A stretch of DNA of 64,000 nucleotides from Salvia splendens (GCF_004379255.2 NC_056035.1:22382502-22446501); one strand, 5' to 3'. Positions 1-11,099 are shown, numbered from the stretch's first letter. The notes: generated by a model from the sequence alone, not told the origin. Translations and numbers: made by a program.

Positions 1-765
1 TAGTTTTTTTTTCCTACTTGCTACAAACTTAAAAAGTGGTCTAAAATATTATAAACATTTCACCTTTGCTAAGGTAGAATAAGTTTTTTTGCTAAATATA
101 TCTTATTTGGGTTGGATTGGTAAATAACAAACAAAATACAAACTTGTGATATTTTAGCTCAATTTTATAGTTCGTTTGAAATACCAAAGTTCGGGGTTTT
201 AGGGACCAATATCTTAAAAAAGAAATAACACAAAATAAAAATTAATTGTTCATATGATTAAAAACAATGATAATAAAAATATTTATTTTTAGCAATGATG
301 AAGCTATGATTTTTATACCGATGTCTAAATTTGAGGTATTTTCAATATCGGGATCGTCGGAAGCTATTGCAACATGGGCGGTAGAGGAGTAGATATAAAT
401 GAGTAATTGTTGATAGAAACTAAAGCTGCAATGGTACCGTCGTAGGTGAAGTAACACTTACCCTTATTTGTTAACCATCAACAAATAAACTATTATCACA
501 ATTTTCACATAGAGGAACACTGGAATTCCTACACTCTTACATTGCATTTTAAAAAAAAAATCAAAAATTGATTCAAAGGGTCAACTTTGAATGGTCAACT
601 TATTCAATGACTGAGATTGTGCGAAATGGCACATTCTCATTAGAGTAATAATCTCCCTCCAATAATAGGCCTTGAATTTTAATATGTAAGGTATAGATTT
701 TATAAACTTGGGTTGCATTATTTGGTAATGAGTTCACCCCATGAGGATATATTAGTCAGTGGCAC
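1..765. other. AT-rich DNA without a recognisable gene
   Basis: No open frame here resembles a protein family I know, and I see no terminal repeats or tandem arrays. The longest frames are short and of low complexity. The stretch ends at the TTA target duplication of the Harbinger-like element that starts at 769. Confidence 0.6.
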
Positions 766-1099
766 TTAGGCCATCCACAACGCTGTCACTAAACCGTCTC
801 TTAATCGTCCCTTAAATTACTATTTGCGGGCCACACTGTACTTTTTTACTCCATCCCTTAACTAAGGGATGGAACCTGCAGCCCTCCGTCCCTTAAATTA
901 CTATTCATTCAATTTCATTTTTAATTTTTATTTCCAACCAAATTCAATTAAAAAAACGCACTTCATTAAAAATAAAATAAAATTACAACATAAAAAAATA
1001 CAACTTAAAATTTAAAAAATAAAAAAAAGACATAATTAAAATCCAAAAAAAATAAAAATGACATAATTTAAAATAAAATTTTACAGAAAATAAAAAAAA

Positions 1100-2221
1100 C
1101 TACTCCGCCGGTGAATCATCCCCCGGAGGCGGTGGAGGTGCACTGAAGCCGTGAGGAGGCGGAATGCCAAGTTGTGCCGCCATAAACGCAACTCCGTTAA
1201 GCCACGCTTGGTATTGGGCGGGCGTAAAGCGGGAAGTGTCCGCCATTGTGGCGGTCATGTACATGGCCATAAGGGAGTTGGGGGGTCCCCCGAGCCCGAG
1301 CCCGAGCCCGCCTGGCTTGATTCGGCTCTGCCCCTCTTCCCTCTAGCCGCCTTCGCCGCATTTCTTCCTTGCGGCCAACGGTGCCCACGGGAGGATCCCT
1401 CGACATCGTCTGCCGGGGTCTCAACCTCCTGCGAGGCAAACTCTTGTGGCCCGCTGCCCGAACCGCCCTCACCAGACGACTATTGGCCACTCGCCGTGTG
1501 CTTCGTGCGCTTCGACGTCGAGCCCGTGCAGGACCGCACACCGCCGGCCCACCTTTCGTCGTCCCTGACGACCTCCCAAACATCGACATATTTGAATTGT
1601 TTGCCGGTGTCGTCGAAGTAGACCCGCAAAGCCGACCTCAGAATGTCGGCTCCCGTGGCTCCGCTTTGGTAATGAGCCGCTTCATTCTTTTGACCTCCCT
1701 GTCGACTCGGTCAAAGTGAGCGCGGGGCATCTTATATGTGCGGCGGCGGGTCTTTTTCGGCTTAATCTCGTGGTAGGCCTTGGTGACCTTTTCCCAGAAG
1801 CACTTCCGGGGTTGTTGATTCCCGACGATGAGATCGTACGAGACACTGGTCCAGGCGTTGTACACCGCCAGCGTTTCTTTGGGGTCATACGGATGCCGAC
1901 CTAGATCCTCCTCCTCCTCCTCGTCCGTCTCGGCCTCCGCCCTGGAGCTTCCCCCGCCTCGGCCTTCTTCCGGAGTGGGTTGAACCGGATAATCCTCTTG
2001 AATCTGGGATAATCCCTGCGAATACTACGGGGCGGAGGGACGGGCGTATGCATCAACATCAACATTGGGTAGTTGGTACCCCCCAACGTCGACGAACCCT
2101 GGGTGCCCGGCGTCGACGAACCGGAACCACCCAATGTGTTGTACATGCTCCCTCCGTCACCGAACGCGTTGAGATCCCACCCGCCGGAGCCGCCACCGCC
2201 GGAGTTTCCGTCTCCGGACAT
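1100..2221 (-). pseudogene. Harbinger ORF1 (Myb/SANT-like, NAM-associated C-terminus), broken
   Basis: On the minus strand the frame opens with MSGDGNSGGGGSGGWDLNAF and its natural stop is TAG at 1100-1102, after a proline-rich tail (GIPPPHGF, then a run of five prolines). The middle (about 1638-1865) carries the block NAWTSVSYDLIVGNQQPRK and the lysine-rich KPKKTRRRTYKM. These match the plant Harbinger accessory protein often annotated 'glutathione S-transferase T3-like' or Myb/SANT-like. In this family ORF1 is the DNA-binding partner of the DDE transposase. The coding stretch changes frame at least twice (near 1900 and 1620). Compared with copy B it lacks part of the block after the DRVDREVKR segment. 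It is clearly a pseudogene; the family call is firm because copy B reads through more of the same protein. Confidence 0.75.
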
Positions 2222-2318
2222 TTTGTGATGAGATGTTAGATGAAAATTGGAGAGGAAATGGAGATGATTTGGGAAGAATAGATGTGTAGTTGTGTGTGAA
2301 ATGATGATGAATTAGGAG

Positions 2319-2326
2319 TATTTATA
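2319..2326 (-). promoter_or_regulatory. TATA box for ORF1 of copy A
   Basis: TATAAATA on the minus strand, 98 bases upstream of the ATG at 2221. Copy B has the same octamer at exactly the same distance from its ATG, which supports a conserved promoter. Confidence 0.55.
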
Positions 2327-2646
2327 GAGTAAAAAATAAAAATAAATAAAAAAAAGAAAAACGGCTATTAACGGTAATATTACCGTTTCACATTTTTTTT
2401 ATTTAATTCGAATTTTTTTTATAAAAAATAATTATTGCGTCAGCGTGACGATGCCCACTCGCGGGACGGCGAGTGGGCGTCACGCATGGCTTGGGAGCGC
2501 GCCACGTCGCCTCGGCGCGTGGAGAGCCGTCTCGCGTTTCGTCACGGCGGAACAGGACGGGTGACGGGCTGGGGACGAGACGGGGCGCGGCAACGCGTCA
2601 CGCCGCCGTGCCCCTGAGTGACGGGATACGGGACACCCGCGTGACG

Positions 2647-2744
2647 CATTGCGGGTGGCCTCATGAGTTTTTAGGCGCAATTTTAATGGGAGTATCATTG
2701 CGGGTGACCTTATGAGTTTTTAGGCGCAAGTTTAATGGGAGTAA
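2647..2744. repeat. 49-bp tandem duplication over the right end of copy A
   Basis: Bases 2647-2695 and 2696-2744 are near-identical 49-mers. Each begins CATTGCGGGTG(G/A)CC, which is the terminal repeat of the element, and then runs into flanking DNA (TGAGTTTTTAGGCGCAA). The first copy is followed by TCA and the second by TTA, so the outer copy could equally be the original border. Confidence 0.85.
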
Positions 2745-3619
2745 TTCTCTCTCTCTGCACAATGCCATTTTCTCCAACTCAACAACACTAGTTCCCGTCC
2801 AGGCGACGTTACCTTCCAGTTCTAGAAGGAAGTCCAATTCTTCCTCTCTCTTTCGCAGTGAATACAGAAGTATCGCATCCTATTTTCACATTCTTTTGTT
2901 TTCCGGTAGAAAATGTATTCAAATTTAGAAAAATCATGTATCAAAATAATCATATTATACAAATATTTATTTTAATAAATAATCAACATATGTAATTTTT
3001 GCAATATAATTACTTACCATATTATAAAATTTTATAAATAAATATAATTATGAAAACATAATTATTAGGAAATAGAAAATATAAATAGTAAACATGGATT
3101 TTATAAATAATAATAATTATAAAAAATATAAGTTGTAGAAAATAAAACTGAAAATATCAGAAGAATAAAATAGAGAAAAATTGAGCTCGGTGAGTATCAT
3201 ACTCAGACCTCAATGTGAGGAGATATAATCTCACACCAATTGCGTCAAGATATATATTCTATTTGTCCATAAAAAATAGTGTCATTAGTGAACGACACGA
3301 GTCTTAATATGAAATTGAGAAAATATGAGAGAAAAATTAATAAACTGGGTAAAGTAGGAAGGAGAAAGAGAATCTATCAATATATAAAGTGAGAGTTCTG
3401 TGAAAATTTTTAAAATGCCAGTTTTGCCTTTTTTGGCGGGAAACTGAGCAATATTTTTAAAATCTAGCAATATTACAGTTGATTATTTGATTTTTTTGCA
3501 CCATTTTCTGTCATTGTAGAGCTTATGTCTAGCCAGTTTGTATGAACCGAGATTTTGCTGTTTTTTAGGATGCATGTAATAGCCGAGACCTAGATTCACG
3601 AGAATTATGAAATAAATAC
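2745..3619. other. AT-rich spacer, no gene
   Basis: This spacer has a short pyrimidine-rich piece (2745-2870) and then very AT-rich DNA. Around 3260-3360 there is a fragment resembling the interior of a Stowaway MITE (TTTGTCCATAAAAAATAGTG), without recognisable ends. No coding region was recognised. Confidence 0.5.
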
Positions 3620-3812
3620 TACTACCTCCGTCCCTGAAAATTCGTCCCAGTTTACCATTTCGGTCTGTCCCTGAAAATTTGTCCCACTTCAAACTTACTA
3701 AAAATGGACATTTATTTACACTCCTCCACATTCAGGGTAATTACAATTTGACCCATTTCATTTTGCAAATGGGTCATTATTTTCGATCAACTCTCTCGTC
3801 TCCCTCTACACT

Positions 3813-3905
3813 CCCCACCGCCTCCTTCAATGCTCTGCAACAACCCACCGCCTCCTTCAATGCATTTCAACCACCCACCGCCTCCTTCAATGCATTTCAA
3901 CCACC
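3813..3905 (+). repeat. 30-bp tandem repeat, three copies
   Basis: The motif ACCGCCTCCTTCAATG recurs with period 30 (starting near 3817, 3847 and 3877) just inside the left end of the mariner-like element. It lies upstream of the proline-rich ORF, where a 5' untranslated leader would be. AAACCCTAATTT recurs twice further on. Confidence 0.85.
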
Positions 3906-4360
3906 CACCCACCTTCCCCATAACACTCAGCATCTTCCCCCATTGTTTCCCTCATTTAAATGGTTGAAATCTGGGCCCCATCCACCCACCGCCTCCTCAA
4001 ATCCACAGAAACCCTAATTTCGTCGCCCCTTCGCCTCCCACAATTTGATTTCATCCACCATCCACCTCATATTTCTTCGACCAGAAACCCTAATTTCGTC
4101 GCCCCTTCGCCTCCCCCCAAATTTCTCACAGAAACCCTAATTTTTGTGAGATGGCTGGACATCCCGACTTCTGGCCTTGTTTGTCGGTCGACGATATGGA
4201 CGAACTCGTCGTCCCAGACACGCCAGAGCATCTTTGGCCGTCATACCCCCCCATTGTCACCCCCTATCATGTCAGAACCTATACCGATACCGTCGTCCCT
4301 GAAACGGAACTTGAAAACCTCCCCCGATCTGAGATGTTTGAGTACTTTGGCTCTGTAAGC

Positions 4361-5841
4361 TGATGTATATTTTTGAGCTTTTATATCAATGAACTAATAA
4401 CACACAAACTTAATAAATTAGCTCTAAAATTACAACCTTTCTGCAAGAGTACAGATGTAGTTGTAGTAAAAGAGTGTCGAACCACAGGGAGGAGTTTGAT
4501 TATTTAACAAGACTTGACAAGATTAATAAGCTAAATTTAAGAACTAAAGTACGAAAATGGAGAAACTCAAGAGATAAAGAACATTGCTCCCAACAACATT
4601 CGGATGAATCATTATTGTATTGATTCTATATTCAAGTTCATAAGCAATTGAGAATGATGATCAATTTTACACTCTAAAAGTATTGAACATACTTAAAGAA
4701 TTATAGTACTAATGCTAGGTGAACACATAGCCAAAAGTACCTACTCATTAGACTATTATTCCCACGAAAGCGCAGTAAATATTAGACTAACTTCTCAAAG
4801 CCAACAAATATTATGGTTAGCTGAACACTTAACACATAAACATCTTCTCATCAAACTAAACTCCCACGGATGCGTAGTAAGTAATAATTCAACTTCAAAG
4901 ACTTTTTTACATCAATATTCACTTATGCATTTATCTCTGAACAAGGTAAAATTCATAAGTTCTTCATCTATGTTATCATCCAATTTCCAAGTTGAAGAGA
5001 CATTAGAAAGAGGCAAATAATATACTACATTAGATGCATCATAACATAGCATATATAAAATGCAAACCATAGACGAAAACCAAAGCAAATGATTAAATAT
5101 AGAATCTCTACAATCAATTCATCCTACTAGTGTTAGGAGCAATGAAGAAAAACTAGCCACACATGCTAAAGAAGAAAAACCGTAAGACTAATGGTGTTCT
5201 CTGATAGCCAGCGGTAGTCCGTCTCCGAGATGATGAAGATTGGATGTCGGATCCTCCTCCCTTCTTCTTCCTCTTCTCCCTTCTTTTCTCTCCAATTTCG
5301 TCCCTCTGTTCTCCCCAAACATCTAAAAAGCGTCCCCCTTTTTCTGTTCCAGTCGTCTCCTTTTGTTCCAAAGCAACCGCCCAAAAACTGACGAAGAAAC
5401 TGCCATTTTGCAGTTAGACATGAATCACCCGACCGGGTGTTTTGTTGGTGTAAAATTCACCCGACCGGGTGATTTCCACTGGAGTCTCCACGTTTTGAAG
5501 AAGCAACCCGGGCGGGTGTTGGAATGTCTACCCGGGCGGGTAGACAGTTTAGCCGAGTGCAATAGCAAATAGCGCTTCATTTCGGAGCATTGAGCGTCAT
5601 TTCCGGTGGATTTCCGGCGGTTTTCTGTCCTCCACACTGCTGCACACCAAGTGTTCGATGAAATGTTTCAAAGAGGATTCGGTCCTTGTCTTTTACATAG
5701 CACACCAATTGTTTGATGAAATGTCTGAGTGTATCAGCCCCTATTACTTGAACTACAATGAAAGCCACAATTTAATGAGTCATAACTTGTATAAAAGTAT
5801 GAAGAACGAAGGGGAAAAATATGGAAAAATGCTTCGCATCA
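4361..5841 (-). repeat. 3' LTR of W (full length)
   Basis: This LTR is 1481 bp, matching 7612-8220 at both ends, for instance TCAATGAACTAATAACACAC near the left end and GAAGAACGAAGGGGAAAAAT near the right. It contains the array of GC palindromes at 5426-5541. Confidence 0.85.
5426..5541. repeat. Array of four GC-rich palindromes in the W LTR
   Basis: CACCCGACCGGGTG occurs at 5426-5439 and 5458-5471, and ACCCGGGCGGGT at 5506-5517 and 5530-5541. They stand out sharply from the AT-rich LTR. Similar arrays occur in the LTRs of V and Y. Confidence 0.85.
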
Positions 5842-7588
5842 AATACCCCAAACTTGAGTTCTTGCTCGCCCTCGAGCAAGATGAACTTTAAGCACAATCA
5901 TTCAACAAAGTTTAACTCACAAAATTATTTCAAAAGTTTTCATCAAAAAATCAAGAAGGGACGTGAATGACAAAATCTAAACCCCCAACATTTCCAATCA
6001 AGATTTCCCACTCTCAAGAACAATCACTCATCCACCTAGAATTTCAAGTCAAGGTGCACGTTAAAGTAAGTCCAAGCATAAGATCATACAACTCAAACCG
6101 TCGTCATTGACTCGTCAAGCATTACTAATCACATAGACTCGCGGATTTCAAATCAAACTTCTTTAACTTTACCAAGCTATTTACAAAACATTCACAATGT
6201 ATCAACAATAAGGTCCAAGATCTTAATTAAAGGTTGTAATGTGGCTAGGGATGAGGTAGGATAAATATGGATAGTGAGCTCAAAAGCTACACATTTGAGT
6301 GCTAAATTCTTTCCTCCTACGACTTTCATCCAAAGAATCAAACAATAAGATCTTCAAATTACAACCAAACTTTCACTCCCCCAACTTGAGATCATTCTAG
6401 ACAAGGTTACATCGTAAAAATATAAGCTCTCTCTTTATTTCATCAAACTTTTTTTTTATTTTAGATAAGACCTCGACTATTACAAATTTGGAGGTCGTCT
6501 TTTTTTTTTCTAAGAACTTCATTCTCAACACCTATACATTAAATCAAGTCTCAAAATGTCTACACTTTTACAAGACACCACCCAACACTCAAAACTCAAA
6601 CAACAAAACTCAAACTTGTATTTAGCACCCGAATAGTAGTAAGGTTTATTGATGAGGCTAAAATAAGGCTTATTTAAGTAGCTAAGTGATTGGCTAAGTG
6701 TTTACACAAACAATGGGGATTTAAGCTCAAAGTGGCTTCTAGGGGATCATTTGTTGGACTAGGCATGTGATCATTTGGCCATGGAGTTCATCCTAGTGCC
6801 TTATCCTCCCATATCATTAACACAAATGAATGCAAGCATTTAACTCGATAAAGCAAATCGATCCAAGATCATTTCCACAAGACATGTGACTTTCATACTC
6901 TCCTCAACTCAAGAAATTGGTTGTAATCACAAATTACTCTTTCAAATAAATTCATGCACAAATTCCATCCATCCTAAGCTTCAAAGATCAAGAAAAATCA
7001 AGCAAGATTTCCTAACCAGAAAGCCGAAGATCTAGCATGCACCCATCAATTACATTGATTCAAAACACCTTTAGCATACAATACACCCAAGAAACATGCA
7101 TCATGCATAAAAATCATTCAAACTCAAACAACCCCCCCAAACTTGAATGTTTCATTGTCCTCAATGCACGCAAAGAAGAACATAAAAAGTAAAGGGATAG
7201 AATACTCCCCCAAACTTGGCATGAAATCTGTAGCATATGGGTGGGAGGGCGGGTGTATCTTCAATTGTAGGTGTACTCTCTCATAAGCTTCAATGTAAGT
7301 CCTATCTCCATGTTGCTCCTACACAAAAAAAAATAAAACAACATAAAAAAAATACTCAATTCAATAAAATACATCGAAGGAAAGAATTGAGTAAACAAAA
7401 CCCTCGACTTATTAAGAGAAAATAATAAACTAAAAACTCATTAGGTTGCCTCCCAACTAGCGCCTTTGTTTAAAGTCGTTGGCTCGACTTAGTCTTCTAG
7501 CTACAACTCTGAAACAAAAAAAATAAAATGTTAGAAAACTATATAAAAATAAAATAAAAAAGAATCCTAAATTAAATAACCTATTGCC

Positions 7589-7606
7589 TCCCCGGCAACG
7601 GGGCCA
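7589..7606 (-). other. Primer binding site of W (tRNA-Asp)
   Basis: The plus strand reads TCCCCGGCAACGGGGCCA. Plant tRNA-Asp ends TCCCCGGCAACGGCGCCA, so the site differs by one base. It lies five bases from the right LTR, which makes that LTR the 5' LTR and the element minus-stranded. Confidence 0.8.
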
Positions 7607-7611
7607 AAACT

Positions 7612-8220
7612 TGATGTGTATTTTTCGAGCTTTTATATCAATGAACTAATAACACACAAGCTTAATAAATTAGCTCTAAAATTACAACCTTTCTGCAAGA
7701 GTACAGATGTAGTTGTAGTAAAAGAGTGTCGAACCACATGGAGGCGTTTGATTATTTAACAAGACTTGACAAGATTAATAAACTAAATTTAAGAACTAAA
7801 GTATGAAAATGGAGAAACTCAAGAGATAAAGAACATTGCTCCCAACAACATTCGGATGAATCATTATTGTATTGATTCTATATTCAAGTTCATAAGCAAT
7901 TGAGAACGATGATCAATTTTACACTCTAAAAGTATTGAACATAATTAAAGAACGATGATCAATTGAGAACGATGATCATTTCCGGTGGATTTCCAGCGGT
8001 TTTCTGTCCTCCACGCTGCTGCACACCAATCGTTCGATGAAATGCCTCAAAGAGGATTATGTCCTTGTCTTTTACATAGCACACCAATTGTTTGATGAAA
8101 TGTCTTAGTGTATCAGCCCCTATTACTTGAACTACAATGAAAGCCACAATTTAATGATTCATAACTTGTATAAAAGTATGAAGAACGAAGGGGAAAAATA
8201 TGAAAAAATGCTTCGCATCA
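7612..8220 (-). repeat. 5' LTR of W (internally deleted)
   Basis: This LTR is 609 bp. It has lost about 870 bp relative to the left LTR, roughly the segment matching 4700-5595, including the GC palindromes. The deletion joint carries a small repeat of GAACGATGATCA (near 7950 and 7967). Confidence 0.8.
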
Positions 8221-8225
8221 AAAGC

Positions 8226-8349
8226 CCATACTACGGTCCCCCACCACCCCCAGCCACCCCCTACTACGGTCCCCCACCACCCCCAGCCACCCCCTACTAC
8301 GGTCCCCCACCACCCCCAGCCAACCCCTACTACGGTCCACCACCACCAT
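8226..8349 (+). repeat. 33-bp tandem repeat encoding YYGPPPPPATP
   Basis: There are about 3.6 copies of a 33-base unit (TACTACGGTCCCCCACCACC and on), in frame with the accessory ORF so that each unit adds 11 residues. Confidence 0.9.
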
Positions 8350-8526
8350 CGAATTCTGACAACTTACCGCAAGCTCCCCCCATCGTGTACTCGTCGGTTG
8401 AGAGATAAATGTTTGCGATCTTGCTGCCTAGGTTTTTGGATCTAATCTAAGTATGTTGTTCCTCAAATTCCAATCTTTGTGTTTGGATGGTGTGGTTTTC
8501 CGATGGTTTGGAGCATGAGGGTGTAC

Positions 8527-8740
8527 ATGGGTTTGGAGGCTGGGGGTTTTATACTGATTTAGGGTGTGGATGGGTCTGGAGACTGGGGGTTTGTACTGAT
8601 TTAGGGTGTGGATGGGTTTGGAGGCTGGGGGTTTGTACTGATTTAGGGTGTGGATGGGTTTGGAGGCTGGGGGTTTGAGTTGGTGGTTGATCAATCTGGA
8701 GGCTGTGGGTGTTGATGGGTTTGGAGGCTGGGGGTTTGGA
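8527..8740. repeat. 42-bp minisatellite
   Basis: GGGTTTGGAGGCTGGGGG recurs at about 8529, 8572, 8614 and 8656 (period 42-43), with looser copies near 8690 and 8717. Each is joined by a TACTGATTTAGGGTGTGGAT spacer. It lies downstream of the accessory ORF stop. On the minus strand it is open for about 170 codons, but this follows from a repeat period divisible by three. Confidence 0.8.
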
Positions 8741-9044
8741 TTGGTTTGATGGCCATGGTTGTTGTCTGAGCTGTAGTATGTGGGTGTTGTTGGTTTGGAT
8801 GATGTGGGATTGAATGATTTGGTTATTGTTTTATGTTCTTGTGTTGGCTGTGATGAATGCTTATGAAGTTTGTATGGCTCCATACCGAGGCATTTGTGTT
8901 GTTTGCTGTGTCTGATGAGTTCCATGTGATGATTTTGCATGGCTTGCTGATGTTGGTGTGTTCATTGTGGTTTTGTATGGTTTGCTAATGCTGGTGTGTT
9001 CCCTGTGATGATTATGCTTGTGTTTTATGTTGCTGAGTTATTCT

Positions 9045-9335
9045 TATTAATAAGCCACCCCTGTACTTAGGTTAGGAGGCTTATGTGTCCATGATTTAAA
9101 CATGCTATCTGAGGGATTAAGTTGAAAAAACCATACAAAATCATTATACAAACACTTTCACATTACAAGTCACCCTTAGAAGCCACCCCTAAACAGGTTT
9201 GGAGGCTGCCCTATGATGAAAGCTTTCTGAGGGATTAGGATTTTAGAAGCCACCCCTGTTCTTAGGTTTGGAGGCTTTACAAAATGACAAAAACAGTTGA
9301 ATAGAATAAGCCACACCTAATTCTGAGGCTTACTC
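9045..9335. repeat. Four short AAGCC...GGCTT inverted motifs
   Basis: AAGCCACCCCT or a variant, followed 15-25 bases later by GGTTTGGAGGCT or a variant, occurs near 9050, 9180, 9246 and 9308. Each could form a small stem-loop. They sit between the minisatellite and the transposase stop, in the shared 3' space of the two convergent genes. Confidence 0.6.
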
Positions 9336-9372
9336 AACCAACTGACAAAAAGTATGATTCCTACATTCTGAA

Positions 9373-10794
9373 TTAGAAGCCTACAGCTTCTGTGACACCA
9401 GAGATGTCATAGTTTGTACTCACATCATGTTCTGGCTGTTGGAGGTATGCCACAACAGCCTTCACAACTCCTTCTTCAACCTCTAATGCATCTGGCAGTG
9501 TCCCAATCCTTGTTACCCTCTCTTTAATCATGTGTGAAGTTTTGTAGCCATTGCCCCCTTGCACTTTAAGAATCTCAGTTAGACAACCTTGTAGAGTGAG
9601 GAAAACATTGTTGAGTGTGTATGGGCTAAGTTCATCAAATGAGCTATGCACATTCCTCAACAAGTCATCCACACCATTAGCTACCTTATCATCTTGTAGA
9701 GATTGGATTGCTCTAAAATATCTCAAATCCAACACATTGCAATCTGGGGATTGTGGTGGTTGGCACCTGATATGGAACTGGAACCCATCCGTGGATGAAA
9801 CTGACAGAAAGCCAGCATCATTGTGGTGTATATGAGGCTTGGCATTGTCTCGTTGAATGAAAATCTCCTTACTTGTATTCTCTGGCCATTTTGCCTTGAT
9901 TGCTGGTATGATCTATATATATATGATCTGTTAATATGTGATTGTATACATAAGGAAAACATAAAGTGTACCTTCTGAATTAGGCACTCTCTCATCACTT
10001 CCTTGTTCACTGATTGAATGGGCATTGTCTCCAGAGTCCCTCTTGGTCTGTTCTTGGATTTCTCTTTGCTGCTCCATAGTTGTGAATGAAAAAATGCCTA
10101 TTTTTCCATAAAAAATGACTTCTCCATTTTCTGCAAAATGAGGTCTACACACAGCACACATAAACATCACCTTTGTGATGAATCGCTTTGACTTACATGA
10201 TCTGACTGGCTCAGTCTCATCTGACAGCAGGTAGTATCAATCTGAGGTCTTAGTCATGTAAAACCATTTTTCATCTATGTGCACTACATTGTGCATATGG
10301 TGATATTTTAGCATACCATTGACTATGAGTGGTTGAATATGGCTTAGACCCCATCTCATTCTGGCAACTTTGTTTGAAGCAGTAAGTAGAGGCTTTATGG
10401 CATTTGTGTGTGGCCTTTGTTGGTTTTGTTTCACAAACCTACCAACTGTGCTCTTACTTACATCAAGTTTTGAAGCAAGCGTCCGGATGTTAGATCTCTC
10501 AAGAACTGACAACTCTCTTACCTTGCCAGCATCAAGCTGGAATTTGTCTTTGTGCTCGTAGCCCTTAACTCTGCCCTTTATGTTGATAGGTACTCCACTC
10601 TGAATTTGGAGTTTTGCTTCTGCCCATATTCTCTGGGATGTCTTCCTGCTAACTCCAAACTCTGTTGCTGCCTTTTGAATAGCTCCATATGGTACTTCTC
10701 CTGCCTGGCTCCATTGCAACAACCTTTGAGCTAGCAGAATTTTTTTGAGGCTTGGTATTATGCGTGAGTCTCTATCTGCCAGCTCCTCCTCCAT
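9373..10794 (-). pseudogene. Mariner-like (DD39D) transposase, degenerate
   Basis: The transposase cuts and rejoins element ends. The N-terminus shows two helix-turn-helix-like blocks (AATEFGVSRKTSQRIWAEAK and IRTLASKLDVSKSTVGRFVK). The catalytic residues are the D of VVHIDEKWFYMT, the D of FIQRDNAKPHI and the D of NVLDL; I count 39 residues between the second and third, the plant DD39D pattern. I prefer the start MEEELADRD at 10794, because a TATA box lies only about 20 bases above the earlier ATG at 10842. Defects are a TGA stop after MTKTSD (near 10237), a one-base frameshift near 10068, and a gap at 9913-9971 best explained as an intron. After the gap the frame is open to the stop at 9373. 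Confidence 0.85.
9913..9971 (-). other. Candidate 59-bp intron in the mariner transposase
   Basis: Read on the minus strand the segment starts GTACACTTTATG and ends ATATATATAG. Removing it joins RECLIQK to a run beginning IIPAIKAKWP, restoring the conserved order before the second catalytic Asp. It is short for a plant intron. Confidence 0.55.
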
Positions 10795-10860
10795 AGCCCA
10801 GTAATGAAATTTTTCTGAGGGCACTAGTGATAAAAATCTCAAGTTGTAGTTAGATCTAGT

Positions 10861-10869
10861 CCTTTTATA
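10861..10869 (-). promoter_or_regulatory. TATA box of the mariner transposase
   Basis: TATAAAAGG on the minus strand, about 67 bases upstream of the ATG at 10794 and inside the right end of the element. Confidence 0.45.
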
Positions 10870-11099
10870 GCTATGTGTAGGTTGATGTTCCCTCTATATT
10901 TGTGTGTATGAAATGGTGTTCCCTCCATGGATTTGAATTGTTTTCCCTTCCTTTGGGAGTTGGTAGTTGGCTTTATTCCCTCTCAAAATGTATGGAATAG
11001 GGTGGTAGCCCCTAATGTATTGAAAGGCAGAGGCATGTTTAAATGTATGAGCTTCATATTTCAATTTTTTTGTTCATTTTTTGGTATACACTGTAATTA

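Larger units (their letters stand above)
769..2660 (-). mobile_element. PIF/Harbinger-like element, copy A
   Basis: The left end GGCCATCCACAACGC pairs with the right end, which read on the other strand is GGCCACCCGCAATGC. TTA precedes the left end (766-768), the usual PIF/Harbinger target duplication. The right flank is TCA, but a second copy of the end at 2709 is followed by TTA. The element is a close relative of copy B at 57675-59595: same ends, same AT-rich subterminal block, same ORF1, and the same GC-rich subterminal region at 2440-2650. No DDE transposase ORF is present, so it is non-autonomous. Confidence 0.82.
4361..8220 (-). mobile_element. Non-autonomous LTR retrotransposon W (Athila/Tat-like, no coding region)
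   Basis: Direct LTRs lie at 4361-5841 and 7612-8220, flanked by TAAGC (4356-4360) and AAAGC (8221-8225), a 5-bp target duplication with one change. Both LTRs run TGATG...CATCA. The primer site sits beside the right LTR in reverse, so the element is read on the minus strand. The interior (5842-7611) has no gag or pol. It keeps landmarks of Athila-type elements: a GGCGCTAGTTGGGAGGCAAC block (7440-7465) and AAGTTTGGGG tracts (near 5850 and 7135). It interrupts the accessory ORF of the mariner-like element. Confidence 0.85.
4151..8408 (+). pseudogene. Accessory proline-rich ORF of the mariner-like element, split by LTR element W
   Basis: The frame starts with MAGHPDFWPCLSVDD at 4151 and runs 70 codons to 4360, where the left LTR of W begins. 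After W and its duplicated five bases it resumes in the same frame at 8226 and stops at 8406-8408, giving a protein of about 130 residues. The first part is acidic, with a conserved-looking VDDMDELVVPDTPEHLWP. The second is a tandem repeat of YYGPPPPPATP (33-bp DNA period), then a short tail ending SSVER. I do not recognise the family. It may be a captured host gene fragment or a genuine second gene of this transposon lineage. The exact in-frame resumption across W is what is seen; the function is unknown. Confidence 0.6.

Noticed and set aside
1197..1719. Plus-strand frames of 116-156 codons over Harbinger copy A
   Set aside because: They lie opposite the ORF1 pseudogene, which is the strand with family motifs and a TATA box.
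8428..8940. 170-codon open frame on the minus strand with 14-residue repeats (KPPASKPIHTLNQY)
   Set aside because: It is the complement of the 42-bp minisatellite. A period divisible by three keeps any frame open. No start context or homology supports it, and it runs into the 3' space of both mariner genes.
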